Of a DNA stretch of 21,973 bases, positions 1 through 10,378 are shown one piece after another. Below the pieces are notes generated by a model. It was not told the origin of the DNA and ran no database searches. It saw only the letters and a list, made by a program, of their open reading frames with translations. Position 1 is the stretch's first letter; each line of letters begins with the position of its first letter. This stretch comes from Saccoglossus kowalevskii (Eukaryota; Hemichordata; Enteropneusta; Harrimaniidae). Position numbers and translations under genes: made by a program. The DNA is taken from positions 163,066 through 185,038 of the forward strand of contig NW_003105605.1 in assembly GCF_000003605.2 (NCBI RefSeq), in the 5' to 3' direction.

Positions 1-345
1 TTTGAAAATATTAACACAATAACTTGGTTATTTTCAATGAAAATTACTATAATGAATTAGGATGAAAATGTACACGAGCAGGTGTCTCCAAGAAGATTTC
101 CACTACAAAATATGATTCGACGGTAATGTGTGGCGGTTATCCGCCATGTTTCATTACGTTCTGGTTATTCTAATAATGTGTATTAGAAGATATGTACAAT
201 GCATTGATACACTCAATCAATATGCGCACACTTAATTAAGTAATTTAAATTTACCACCGTAGTCAAATCCGCACACGAAATCAAGTAATTTTACGTATAT
301 TCGTAATAAAATCTACGATTCGTGAATTTAGTAATTTATACTTAC
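1..345 (-). other. Intron of the lectin gene, incomplete
   Basis: This is the start of the intron after the lectin-domain exon; it begins GTAAGT at 345. I looked on the minus strand for an acceptor followed by bases that would complete the split cysteine codon and found no convincing one, so the next exon probably lies beyond base 1. Confidence 0.5.
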
Positions 346-616
346 ATTCGTAATCAACTTCGAGATATTTGTATGTTCCATGACAAGGATCACCAAATAT
401 ACTATTTAAAGCAGCAATTGAACAAATTGAAATCCCTTCACAGGCAGTTGTGACGATGCTCAGACTATTAGTAGCAAAACATGCCTGATTGCTCATTGCA
501 CTGTGGGGACATGTAGTTCCATCTGTCCTACCGTAATTTGCAGCTAAGACATGAATGACGTCAGAACCACAATCTATATTCAGAGTATCACCCTCGCATA
601 CTGACAAAGCAACCAG
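346..616 (-). CDS. Lectin exon: complete SUEL lectin domain
   Basis: The acceptor TTTTCAG ends at 617. The exon opens with LVALSVCEGDTLNIDC and ends in DYE plus the first base of a cysteine codon. The donor is GTAAGT (345-340), so the next junction is phase 1. Reading on into the intron happens to supply a TGT codon, which makes the open frame look longer (to 281) than the exon really is. One exon carrying one whole lectin domain with symmetrical cysteines fits the family's habit of duplicating domains by exon. Confidence 0.85.
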
Positions 617-1215
617 CTGAAAATGTCAAAGTTTCTGATTTGAAAAATCGAACCTCACAACCATTCACTAAAGGTTATTAATACACATGGCCAACTGGTT
701 TGGGGATTGTTTGATTTGAGTAAGCCGGCAATATATTATTAGTGTAGGAAAAAGAAAGGGGGCAATGCTCACCAACGTTATGTTATAGTAAATATATATA
801 CTTGATAACAATTTCAATGGAAAACTGTGAACAACAGTATTAAATTGCATACAGTACAGTACAATAAATGTCTATGGGTTAGAAAAGCCAGTCTTTAAGT
901 GCTATCAGACAAGTCCTCCATCCTCGTCCATGGCAACTTTTGTTGTGAATGAAATACCACATAAATAGTGCCTAATTAGTGTTGCCATTCTATTGTGGGA
1001 GGCCATTGTATAAAGGTATCCTATTTATATTTATACAACAATTATGAATTAAATCATAAATCATAGGATTTTTAAACAAATACAATTTATACTAAAACCG
1101 TGTTATTGAAAATGGATATTGACGTTACAAATACATAGCAATGGAAACTATACGGACTCACCTTGTCTGGACAGAAAACGGAAATCGCTAGTATCAAATA
1201 TAGCAGCGTCGACAT
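346..1215 (-). CDS. Secreted SUEL/rhamnose-binding-type lectin domain protein, 5' part
   Basis: Two exons, 1162-1215 and 346-616, join in phase 0 to give about 108 residues before the gene runs off the left edge. Residues 1-18 form a signal peptide (MSTLLYLILAISVFCPDK). Residues 25-109 form one complete SUEL-type (D-galactoside/L-rhamnose-binding) lectin domain. It has the eight cysteines expected for the family, at 25, 34, 54, 64, 77, 83, 96 and 109; the codon of the last is split by the next intron. The family hallmarks ANYGR (44-48) and DPCxGTYKYLxVxYxC (94-109) are present. Known members bind galactose or rhamnose on glycans and act outside the cell in adhesion, eggs or defence. The start is the first ATG after a splice acceptor, in an ACCATG context. 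Whether more lectin domains or a membrane anchor follow cannot be seen. The domain call is firm; the full architecture is unknown. Confidence 0.85.
617..1161 (-). other. Lectin intron between signal peptide and lectin domain
   Basis: A phase-0 intron of 545 bases with GTGAGT at the 5' end and TTTTCAG at the 3' end. It is AT-rich, and I see no gene or repeat inside it. Confidence 0.75.
1162..1215 (-). CDS. Lectin exon: start codon and signal peptide
   Basis: Eighteen codons from ATG to AAG, followed by a consensus GTGAGT donor (1161-1156). The translation has a hydrophobic core (LLYLILAISVF) typical of a cleaved signal peptide. The intron that follows is phase 0 and spans 617-1161. The exon is too short to appear in an ORF scan, but it joins exactly in frame to the lectin-domain exon. 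Confidence 0.8.
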
Positions 1216-1245
1216 GGTAATCTAAACAAGAAAAAAAAACTTTTG
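1216..1245 (-). other. Splice acceptor just upstream of the lectin start codon
   Basis: On the minus strand a long T-run followed by CTTGTTTAG ends at 1222, and the exon then reads ATTACC before ATG. This is a strong acceptor six bases from the start codon. It implies an upstream non-coding first exon, so the promoter is not here. A spliced-leader acceptor is a less likely alternative. Confidence 0.6.
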
Positions 1246-1543
1246 ATTTGGTTGGGATTAGCTAGATTCAACGAAATGGGATATAGATATAGAAAGTATA
1301 AAACATATTATGAGCCGGAAATGTCGATTAGAGTAATTCATGTTTAATTTATGTTGAACCTGAACCCTAACGCTATTCTATCCTTATTCTTCTATGATGA
1401 TATAATTAGGGTTGAACAGTTTCAAGTTGTTAATTAAAAGTATCAACATTTCAGTACATGCAAATAACTATATTGCAATTATGATAGCACGTCGAATGAT
1501 TATGATACTCGTACTCATTGTAATGTCTTTGTTATACTAAAAA
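1246..1543. other. AT-rich interval, nothing recognised
   Basis: This is probably part of the 5' intron of the lectin gene, given the acceptor at 1222. I see no exon, RNA gene or repeat here. Confidence 0.4.
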
Positions 1544-2735
1544 GCAATACTGCCTATCAAACGTTAGTGGTCTGTCTCAGTGTTGCATATCGAACATTAG
1601 TGATATGTCGCAATGCTGCATTTCGAACGTTAGTGATATGTCGCAATGTTGAATATATCAAATGTTAGTGATCTGTCACAATGTTGCATATCGAACGTTA
1701 GTGATATGTCGCAATGTTGCATATCGAACGTTAGTGATATGTCGCAATGTTGCATTTCAAATGTTAGTGATCTGCACAATGTTGCATATCAAATGTTAGT
1801 GATCTGTCACAATGTTGCATATCGAACGTTAGTGATATGTCGCAATGTTGCATATCAAATGTTAGTGATCTGCACAATGTTGCATATCAAATGTTAGTGA
1901 TCTGTCACAATGTTGCACATCGAACGTTAGTTATATATCGCAATGTTGCATATTGAACGTTAGTGATATGTCGCAATGTTGCATATCGAACGTTAGTGAT
2001 CATTCACAATGCTGCATATCGAACATTAGTGATCTGTCACAATGCTGCATATCGAACATTAGTGATCTATCGCTATGTTACATATAGGAAGTTGGAGATC
2101 TGTCACAATGCTGCATATCGAACATTAGTGATCTGTCGCTATATTACATATAGGAAGTTGGAGATCTGTCACAATGTTGCATATCGAACATTAGTGATAT
2201 GTCGCAATGTTGCATATCAAATGTTAGTGATCTGCACAATGTTGCATATCAAATGTTAGTGATCTGTCACAATGTTGCATATCGAACGTTAGTGATATAT
2301 CGCAATGTTGCATATTGAACGTTAGTGATATGTCGCAATGTTGCATATCGAACGTTAGTGATCATTCACAAAGCTGCATATCGAACATTAGTGATATGTC
2401 GCAATGTTGCATATCAAATGTTAGTGATCTGCACAATGTTGCATATCAAATGTTAGTGATATGTCGCAATGTTGCATATCGAACGTTAGTGATCATTCAC
2501 AAAGCTGCATATCGAACATTAGTGATCTGTCACAATGCTGCATATCGAACATTAGTGATCTGTCACAATGCTGCATATCGAACATTAGTGATCTATCGCT
2601 ATGTTACATATAGGAAGTTGGAGATCTGTCACAATGCTGCATATCGAACATTAGTGATCTGTCGCTATGTTACATATAGGAAGTTGGAGATCTGTCACAA
2701 TGCTGCATATCGAACGCCAGTGATCTGTCGCAGTG
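1544..2735. repeat. 33-bp minisatellite, about 36 units, with higher-order structure
   Basis: The basic unit is 33 bp. Its centre reads CATATCGAACGTTAGTGATA and its end reads TGTCGCAATGTTG. Within each unit CATATC and GATATG form 6-bp inverted arms around a 10-base loop that contains the palindrome AACGTT. A second unit class contains ACATATAGGAAGTTGGAGA; it occurs at 2081, 2147, 2607 and 2673, always 66 bp apart within a pair. A CATTCAC variant recurs at 2001, 2363 and 2494. The array therefore grew by duplicating multi-unit blocks as well as single units. Some units are 32 bp because they lack one T (CTGCAC for CTGTCAC). Because 33 is divisible by three, the array gives long spurious open frames with an 11-residue periodicity. 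Those frames are not genes. Confidence 0.95.
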
Positions 2736-3394
2736 TGAATGAAAGAACACACCGTAGTATCAGCTCTATGTGAGTGAGAGTGCCGTAGAATAATGCACAC
2801 TTGTACATTGTATGTTTTATATATAATTTATAATGAACTCGTCAGCATATGTTAGTACGCCATACGCTGCATTCACATCAAGATGAAAAATTAACATTTC
2901 TGTTCATGTTGATTTCATTACTTTGACGTATGTTAATAATTGACTGTTAGAGTTTAATCTAAATTAATATATTTATAATTAGTTGAGTCGCAAGAAAACT
3001 GGGAATTGAAATATTTAATACGCATACCGACTTGGGATGAATATACTGTTTTATTGAGATGCAAAAAAAATCAACTTTCTTATTTAATTACTGTATATTT
3101 TGTGCTGATTATTCATCGTATTTTCGGATGTTTCTTTAAATATTTCAGAAATAACCAATACGGTCTTTTGTCCTTGGTGATGCACAAGATAATGTATTCA
3201 TTATCATGCTTTGTGCTGAAACTTTGACGTATGGTTTGCAAAGTCAATTAGTCCTAGCACAGAGATGAACTACATTCAAAGATTGGTTGAAACAGTAAAA
3301 TTGCAAAAGATCCGACAGTTAGAAGTAACTGTTTTCTCACAGGATTTGGATTTGACTACCGTAAATTTTAATGACTATTCTTGAAGGTTTACAC
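2736..3394. other. AT-rich interval, nothing recognised
   Basis: No exon with matching splice sites and no RNA gene is visible. The open frame at 3006-3227 has no recognisable similarity and no coding character. Confidence 0.4.
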
Positions 3395-3755
3395 TTTACA
3401 ATGTAATTCACTGGTTTCCACATGGTTCTGAAAAGTAGACAATGTAACGGAAACAACAATATGCTGCTCCAAATCATTATATGGGTAGTTCAGTCCGTCA
3501 GAATGTCAAATATATTGAATGAATGCTCTTTATTGATGTGCTCTGTGCGCATTTCACACGAAAATCAAATACATGAAATTGCACAGCTCATGTACATGTA
3601 TAATTGGAAAGGGTTAACTGCACAAAACATCAGTGCAATGTACTGACGACATTGAAAACAATGACTGAGAAAATTAACATGAGTGGTAAATGAAAAACTA
3701 TTTGATTTGACAGTAATGTTTGAAAAACGCCATTGGGTCTAATGTTATACATACG
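3395..3755 (+). repeat. Dispersed repeat, copy 1
   Basis: This segment is recognisably related to 7558-8003, in the same orientation. Shared landmarks in order are ACACTTTACAATGT, then GTTTCCAC, then TTTATTGATGTG followed by TGTGCGCATTT, then TGAGAAAATTA, then GTCTAATGTT. The copies differ by many substitutions and indels, so the duplication or insertion is old. I cannot assign a family. No clear terminal repeats or target-site duplications are visible. Confidence 0.65.
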
Positions 3756-3848
3756 AGCTTCTTAGTAAAGTATTTTACGCTTTCCGGGATAACATCACTG
3801 GTTTTCTTCATTAATATTTTTTTTCATTGAATTCTTTGTGTATTTGTT

Positions 3849-4068
3849 TTCGAATAGACAGCGTTTGATACGCATGCACTCATTCAGCGTGTGACTTCTA
3901 TTGTTGACATATCAGTCAACAGATCATTACTATAGATTGCCAATTCGAGGAAGAAATGTAAAACTTGTGATGTAATACCTCGCCTGAGTCGGAATATGGC
4001 AGTGGTCGTCATTCGTCCTGTGGATAGGTCATCAAAATCTATGTAATTGTAATTATGATATGATATGG
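3849..4068 (+). repeat. 220-bp interspersed repeat, copy 1 (SINE- or MITE-like)
   Basis: This aligns over its whole length with 11225-11444. Shared blocks are TTCGAATAG, GATACGCA, CACTCATTC, GCGTGTGACTT, AATGTAAAACTT, TAATACCTC, GTCGTCATTCG and ATCAAAATCTATGTAATTGT. Both copies end in a short run of TGATA units, a kind of simple tail seen at the 3' end of some non-LTR retroposons. No tRNA-like A or B box was found. The minus-strand frame at 3884-4087 is only a reading of this repeat. Confidence 0.75.
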
Positions 4069-5618
4069 TATGATATTTGGCACGCACATTAGGTTTTGCT
4101 TGGTAAACTTTTCAAAATATAGTGTTAAAATTAACTATTTTAGGTTTCAAATATTTATAAAATATGAAAAAATAAGTGATTAAAAAACATAATATATTGC
4201 ATGAAAAAAATATTTTTGTATGGAGATCATAGTAAGATCATGTTACAACTATAGAGGGGACGTATGGACATCACTTACGAGGCGTCGCCATACAACCAAT
4301 ACACTCTGTCCTTGTCCCGGGTGATTGAGTAATGTACAGTAATGTTCAGGTGGCGTGGGCATATCGAATCAACTGCGGTTTTAATATACCAGGAATTAGT
4401 AGATCCAATGAAAACACCCAAGACCTTCCAGGTTAATGTTGCAATGTCACTAACTGATGAGTTGGAATTCTTATGTAAATATATGACAAGATATACGTGT
4501 CCGCCTAATAATAAGGATCTATGAAAACACCAGTCATTCGATAGTGGTTGCCCCTGTAGTGTGATCTGCAGATGATGTCATAAAATGGGGAGAACCATAA
4601 ATATGCCTTATCCACCGTGTTGAGATGGCAATATAGAAATGTGGAATTATGGGGACTGAGTCAAATTCAAAATTACACCTACAGGAATATGAAACATTAT
4701 GGGAATTCTTGAACTGCAGTTTTAAAAAAATTGGGAACATTTTACAACACTACATTTCACTCAGTAAATAAGACAGTGCTTGTATATTTATTGATTACAC
4801 ATATGATACTAATTATGAAATCGCGATTTGTAAAATGTACCCGACAGTAGCTGTATGAGATGTAATGTATATCAACGTTTATGCAATAGTGTATTAATGT
4901 TAACATAATTTCTAACAATTGTAATGTTTCCAAGATGAAGCCAATTTCCCAATCGAGACAAGCTGTATATGATACTGGCAATTTACTTTAATAATATGCA
5001 TGGGTTTTTGTTTGAAATATGTGTATGCTTCGAGATGACCAACAAGTCGTGACTATGATTTGATAAAAATATACTGAGCAAGCTGTTATCGGCTTACTTA
5101 ATAAAGGTACGTATGGCTCAAACAAGTAAATCTACTTATTCTGAGCGAAATGAGATTGCCAATCCATTGAAATATATTTGAATAACGCATGGTAATTGAA
5201 ATAATTGTGTTGAACCAGATAGCTTACTTTTGTATTTGTTAACGGATTTCCTAACAAATACTATATATTCGCCAATCAACCTCTGTAACGGGGTCAACAA
5301 TGTACATATTTGTTTATAAAACAAAGGCGTTGATCAGGTATTACGAATTAAATTATATAATTTTCACAGCTTCATCTATCGTATATGAATATGTTCTAAG
5401 TATGTGCACATCTGGAAATTATTCAATAAGAACAGTTATCGCATATACGTATATCTGTTACTGTAACAGATTTATCCACCAGCAAAAGACAGACAAAAAC
5501 ACCAGAAACATCCAAAAAAACATAATTCAACCTAAATCCAAATGTATTGAGTCACTAGAAAAAAATTCTATAGGATTTTCAAAAAAATATAATAAAAACG
5601 AAAAAGAGATACAAGAGT
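4069..5618. other. Intergenic interval with no gene recognised
   Basis: Short open frames at 4342-4524, 4534-4740, 4757-4981 and 5300-5629 show no domain or motif and no matching splice sites. A small GC-richer patch (4250-4325) has a minus-strand GTAAGT donor at 4280-4275. It could be a non-coding first exon, but nothing else supports that. The stretch 4637-4745 resembles 5620-5715 (shared GAAACATT and GGGAAT followed by a CTG-AGTT block), hinting at another old repeat. Confidence 0.35.
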
Positions 5619-6880
5619 GCGCGGAATAATGGAATGAATCAAAGTCAAAACAGCTTTTTAAAAATGAAACATTGCGGGAATGCATTCACTGTAGTTCAAC
5701 AAATATCGTGTTACGTTAGTGTTTAGTAAATCAACATACTTCAGTGTATCAGCGTTATGCACAAGTACCCACACTTGAAACGCGTTGATATTGTGACTAT
5801 TCTCAATGTGATTATTACCACCATGTAGTCTTTTCGTGAGTTATGTTTCCGGTATGATATATTATAATGTTTATCAACGCACAATTCTCGGCTTGGAAGT
5901 TTTTACCCACTGATTAATATAAAACGCATTCAAGACATGACCGCTGTTGTAAACATGTCTTGAAATTTGTTACATGTGAGCATGTCATGTCTCAATAACT
6001 GTAACATCAGAACACAGATAAACCATCATGCTTTTATAGCTTTATTTGAGTATTTATGTTGCCTTGATTCACCAATGCGCTATCGCACGGTTAATAAAAC
6101 AAAACGATGCCATTTGACATGTATATCTCCAAGCTTCATGACTACATGGGCTAATTTATACTATTTTAGCCAGACTCAGATACACATTGCAGGCAGTGTG
6201 AAATGTTGCAAGCTTAATTTATTGAAACTTCGTTAGTCTTAGGGACACAAAACAGTTTGGTCTAAACACAGAATTAACCAAGTAAATCTGTCAAACGAAA
6301 AATTGTTGACATTCACATTCTATCAAATCTGAGGAGACCTCAGCATAGCTTTGCCCGTGGGGGATCTGATTGCCTGGGATGCTCCCACTGTAGCATCACT
6401 GAATGTTGGTTTCAGATTGTGGTGGAGAGGTTACTGATAAAGATGAAAGTTTGATGGTTTGACTACTGACTCCCTCATTGATTGCTCTACATACTGTGCA
6501 TACCAACATGTTCCAGCATTACTAGTTATTATAAATCGATATAAAGTCTACCCCTGCTAAGTCTGATGGTCATCTACAAGCCAGCTGGTGCCAAGGGGAA
6601 GCAATCCTGATTTTACATAAAGTGACCTTGAGTGTCTGTAAATCCATTCGAGATTCATACCTACATATTTGCTTGTTTGGATAAATACTGTAATTGTGTA
6701 AACAACTGCCCATAGGTTCATGGAAGGGAAACAATCTCTGACCAAAATGTTCAGAATTTTCCTCAAAATCGACAAACGCCTCTGTTCACCGCATTTTACT
6801 CTGCTGGGCATTGCTCTGATGACAGAAATCCTTGAAGCTTTTAAAGCGCCCCACTGGTAGTTGTCCCCCTCATCCAAATC
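5619..6880. other. Intergenic interval with no gene recognised
   Basis: The left end (about 5620-5715) may be a relative of 4637-4745. From about 6300 the base composition changes to fewer CpG and more TG/CA, as expected for old, methylated repeat DNA. That stretch runs into the reverse-transcriptase-like patch that follows. The 106-codon minus frame at 6557-6877 shows no recognisable domain. Confidence 0.35.
5929..5964. repeat. Inverted repeat, 11-bp arms
   Basis: TTCAAGACATG (5929-5939) and its exact complement CATGTCTTGAA (5954-5964) flank a 14-base loop. No function is evident, and in 22 kb of AT-rich DNA a single arm pair of this size may be chance. Confidence 0.6.
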
Positions 6881-6899
6881 AAAATGTCAATGTAAAGGT

Positions 6900-7040
6900 T
6901 CAGATAATATTGGATGAGATCGTCAAGCTTCGAACAAAAGGGGGTGATAGGCTTGTACAATGGCAAAGAGAATATTCTCCTGTACTCCCAGTGGCAAAGG
7001 CAAACTGAAGTATTGCATGATTCTCAATCTAGCGAAATTA
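6900..7040 (+). mobile_element. Fossil patch resembling Ty3/Gypsy reverse transcriptase
   Basis: A short plus-strand stretch reads like the beginning of the reverse-transcriptase domain of Ty3/Gypsy LTR retrotransposons: a segment similar to QWQREYSPVLPVAKAN, followed by lysine-rich and LNLAKLT-like text where the family has its conserved early RT block. It looks broken and old. No LTRs, integrase or RNase H were found nearby, so only a fragment seems to remain. The preceding 600 bases (6300-6900) may belong to the same relic. The assignment rests on a short resemblance and is tentative. Confidence 0.35.
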
Positions 7041-7557
7041 ACAAACAGTCACCAGTACTCAGCTAATTCGGAAAAGTGTGCGTGTGTTAACATAACAGAT
7101 GATTGAATACACATATTTGCGTTGTGGATTTGGTTCAGTTGATGACAAGCTGGCTTCTGTTGTCTCATACAAACTTGCATAACATTCTACGCTATTTTGA
7201 TGTTTACGATGTGAAGATACATCAAAGACAAATCCCGAAAAAAATGTACTACAAATTGCGTACTTTCATATTTATATTTTTGTAGAAGTATGCATTCACG
7301 ACGATATATCGCATTTTTTCTATTTTATCCATATTTTAAAGATGAGTGTGCCATAGAAGCTACAATCTATTGTTTTATCAAGTTTTGCTAATTCAACTCG
7401 TAAAACTCAATTATCTGATATTTGATGTCATCAGTATGCTACGTATTGGGGAAACCATTTTACGTACAATGTGAATAGGTGAAACAGTTCCAAAAATTGA
7501 ATTCGTTCGTATTTACGCACTCAGTGATGACAATGGTAGCATTTGCGTTTTGCCTCT
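7041..7557. other. AT-rich interval, nothing recognised
   Basis: No exon, RNA gene or repeat can be supported. The frame at 7103-7285 lacks any known motif. Confidence 0.4.
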
Positions 7558-8003
7558 GACACTTTACAATGTCATAGACTAGTTTCCACGTAAAAGTAAG
7601 TGCTGCTACAAATATGCAAATATGAGTCAAACTTATTATTATTAGTTACAATATCCAAAATATCCCATATTTTCACTAATATTGGGCGTCGATGTTACTT
7701 TTTATTGATGTGTTATGTGCGCATTTTACATGGAAAATATAATACAAAAAATGACACAGCTCTTTTATATACGTACCTTAATGATAAACGCCGAATTACA
7801 AATGTTCTCATTCTTTTTGAAATGTTTGACTGTTGTTATACATCACCATATATATAATACAAAAAATAGATGCACAGGACAATGCATATGGTTGTATCTG
7901 TTATTCAGCGGCGTGCTTACGATGTTAAACACGGTGATTGAGAAAATTATCATCAGAGGGAAATTTCAAAAAAATTGTGTCTAATGTTGTATGTACTTAA
8001 TAA
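7558..8003 (+). repeat. Dispersed repeat, copy 2
   Basis: This is the partner of 3395-3755, with the same landmarks in the same order. It is about 85 bases longer because of internal indels, mainly between the TGTGCGCATTT and TGAGAAAATTA blocks. The overlapping frames at 7600-7857 and 7715-7984 are readings of this repeat. Confidence 0.65.
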
Positions 8004-8570
8004 ACTCGCAATGAGTGTGTAGACAAATACAGTCTGTAATTAATCTCCTTTTCCGTAAACATTTTGATCAGCAAAACCATACACGGACAGTAAATCCTGT
8101 TTTAAAACAACATTTGACAATATTTATTATGTAAATGAAGAGCTTTTCGAAACAGCAGTGTTGTTGTTAATGACTAACTTTATTCATGTGACTTTTTAAA
8201 CTCTATTACTGCATGCATATTAAATAGGGAATTTCCATATTAAAGTATATTGGCACATAAATATCTTTTTTTAATTCTATGTGTACATTAGTTTTTTTAT
8301 AGCAAATGTTCACATTTACATAATCAATGCTGCCAAAGGAATCACCGTGTGGAATGGAATAATCACTGTTTTGGATGAATAACTATTATGGCAAAACCCT
8401 TGTTTAAAATGTATTTATTTGACGTTGTCAGTCATGAATATAATGACAATGTAGCGACCTAAATCCAGAGTTATTACCTTTTAGTATTTTATTGTTAATG
8501 TTTTCTGTATACCATTATTGTCAGATCATTTAAGACATTTTTCACTTATATTGTAATAGTATGATATCTG
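8004..8570. other. AT-rich interval, nothing recognised
   Basis: No coding or RNA feature is visible. Confidence 0.4.
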
Positions 8571-8860
8571 ATTTAGTTGGGCATTTGACAATCTAGCGCC
8601 ATCTATAGACGGGTTCTGACTATGTCATTATTGGAGTTGAGAAACCGGAAGTAACAAACATATGGAAAGTGCTTGGATCGGCATGGTTGCCGTCAATCTC
8701 CTTCCCAGAGGCCTTTGCGCTTTACGCAATAGTGTCTCTGCCACAGGCAGCCTTCAATTTTATGGTCAATCACTTCACTACACACGGCCATTTTCCTGCA
8801 GTTGTTACATCTGAAAACGTATTACAAAAAGTGGAAAAAAAACGTATGTAACATCCGAAC
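8571..8860. other. GC-richer block of unknown nature
   Basis: This 290-base block is clearly richer in G and C than its flanks. It contains a 60-codon plus frame (8669-8851) with no recognisable similarity. The opening text, around AGCGCCATCTATAG, looks like the edge of an interspersed repeat, but no second copy is present in this window to prove it. Confidence 0.3.
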
Positions 8861-9429
8861 TATTTATTAATGTCAGACTTCAGTAGAAACGTAAATACTA
8901 ACCATTTTATCACGGACTATGTTTTGCAAGGTAATGTTATTGTAGTGAAATGGCGCACTAATCAACCAATGGCTGCTCATCAATTTAAATGTCTAGCAAG
9001 AACCAATGAAATTTTTTAAATATTTTTTTTCTCAGGTGCTCCCTGTTTGAGGGCGTAATCACCTGAATCAGAGGTGAGACCAACATGTGGTCTTTTGTTT
9101 ACTACTTAGCGGCTGTGTACCTGTGGGTTTATTCTGCGTGTATTTGGATGTTCTAATCTTGGTGTTTTTTCAGTGATTTCTCTTGGTGCAATCCAAATAC
9201 AGTAGGCGTATCTTGTTTACCTGAGATTTGCAAGAGTTTGAGCTGGCCAACATTGATTACTGGCATGTTGATTTCCCATTTTTGAGCCATATTTTCAACT
9301 TTCTTCGTCATTTTTATATAGCAATCTTGTCATATGTTAACATTGTCGTCTATGGAAATTCAATTAGTGGTATGAGCCCTGACATGCCAGTGTTTTGAGG
9401 CCAGAAACTCAGATATATCACCGTTTACT
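8861..9429. other. Interval with no gene recognised
   Basis: A 23-codon hydrophobic frame begins with ATG at 9085 (MWSFVYYLAAVYLWVYSACI). It resembles a signal peptide but has no donor site or continuation, so chance is likely. Confidence 0.35.
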
Positions 9430-10378
9430 TCATTGTAGTGGTCGATACGCTAGAGTGATCTATACATTTCACCAAACGTTCTATCAGAATCATCACCTTG
9501 TGATTGATGTATTAAACTGTGGTTCGAGTGAAATGTTATGGTACAACATATACTACTTGGTTGTAATACGATAAAGGTCAAGGCATTTATATACTGAAAT
9601 ATACGTCTCCCGAGTTTTATGAAGAACGCATTGGCGAGGATGAAATCCAGCTGTCGACAGTGTTTATAAACATTTCTAGAAGCCGTACCTACACACGAAT
9701 TGATGACGTCACAAAATACATGAGCTTTAATTGGGGTCGTTTCCTCGGTATATGCGAATTGGTATATACAAATTACAATAAAGAAACTTAAGACATTACA
9801 CGAAAGGTGGAACAAATCACGTGACAATATAATGATTATAACGGTAATAAATCCTAGCTGAAGCAATCGGAAACCAGCAATCGTTTTGGCTTTTTCCGTT
9901 CAACTCATCGGAACATTGAAATGGTTAGCAAAATGAACACCACTCATCGACCAACGTTGTGCGTGGTACACAAGCGTGCCATCGAGATAAAACAAAATTA
10001 GCTTGAAAAGGCAGTGTGTTCGAGTTCCGCTCAGAGCTACCGTGAAAACTGAAAACCCTCAAACCATAAGAAGTAAACAAAGAACGTCGCGAAAAAATAA
10101 TGAATCTCACGAATCTCCACCATGCAAAACTGAATGAATAAATAATAAAATAACTTACGGCTTAAACTGGACGACGCGCAATTTGTTCAACAGTTTCCAA
10201 ATTGTGACAAGAGATAAACCGAAGAGCCAAGTCAAGGTAAGTTTTGTTAAAGTGTCGATGGCGTTCCTATATCACGAAAACAATTCAGGCTATAGACGAA
10301 TATCTTCTGTGGTGTTGTGGTATTTATACGGTGTCTGCGGAATGTTGTCTGTGGGTTCGAAGTCAGCAGTTAACATTT
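9430..10378. promoter_or_regulatory. CpG-rich block, possible promoter region
   Basis: CpG dinucleotides are visibly denser here than in the flanking kilobases. Two consensus splice donors face outward: GCC|GTAAGT on the minus strand (intron from 10158 leftward) and CAAG|GTAAGT on the plus strand (intron from 10237 rightward). This arrangement could mark first exons of divergent transcripts sharing about 80 bases. The 138-codon minus frame (9450-9866) starts with TTG rather than ATG and matches nothing I know. The minus frame at 9925-10110 and the plus frame at 10183-10455 are likewise unrecognised. No TATA box was identified. Confidence 0.3.

Noticed and set aside
1544-2735. CRISPR-like array
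   Set aside because: The units abut directly with no unique spacers, and the surroundings are eukaryotic with introns.
1646-2773. Three plus-strand open frames of 83, 98 and 152 codons with an 11-residue repeat
   Set aside because: They lie inside the 33-bp minisatellite. A period divisible by three keeps frames open without selection, the frame changes at 32-bp units, and no splice or start context supports a protein.
6557-6877. 106-codon minus-strand frame
   Set aside because: No domain or splice context, and it lies on the strand opposite to the reverse-transcriptase-like fossil, in probable repeat DNA.
9085-9156. 23-codon hydrophobic mini-ORF resembling a signal peptide
   Set aside because: It ends in a stop without a donor site, and no downstream exon continues it.
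9450-9866. 138-codon minus-strand frame with a hydrophobic N-terminus
   Set aside because: It begins with TTG rather than ATG. The segment has no recognisable domain, and joining it to an upstream signal-like frame fails on phase.
10340-10370. tRNA B-box-like text GGTTCGAAGTC
   Set aside because: No matching A box at the right distance and no cloverleaf could be folded by eye.
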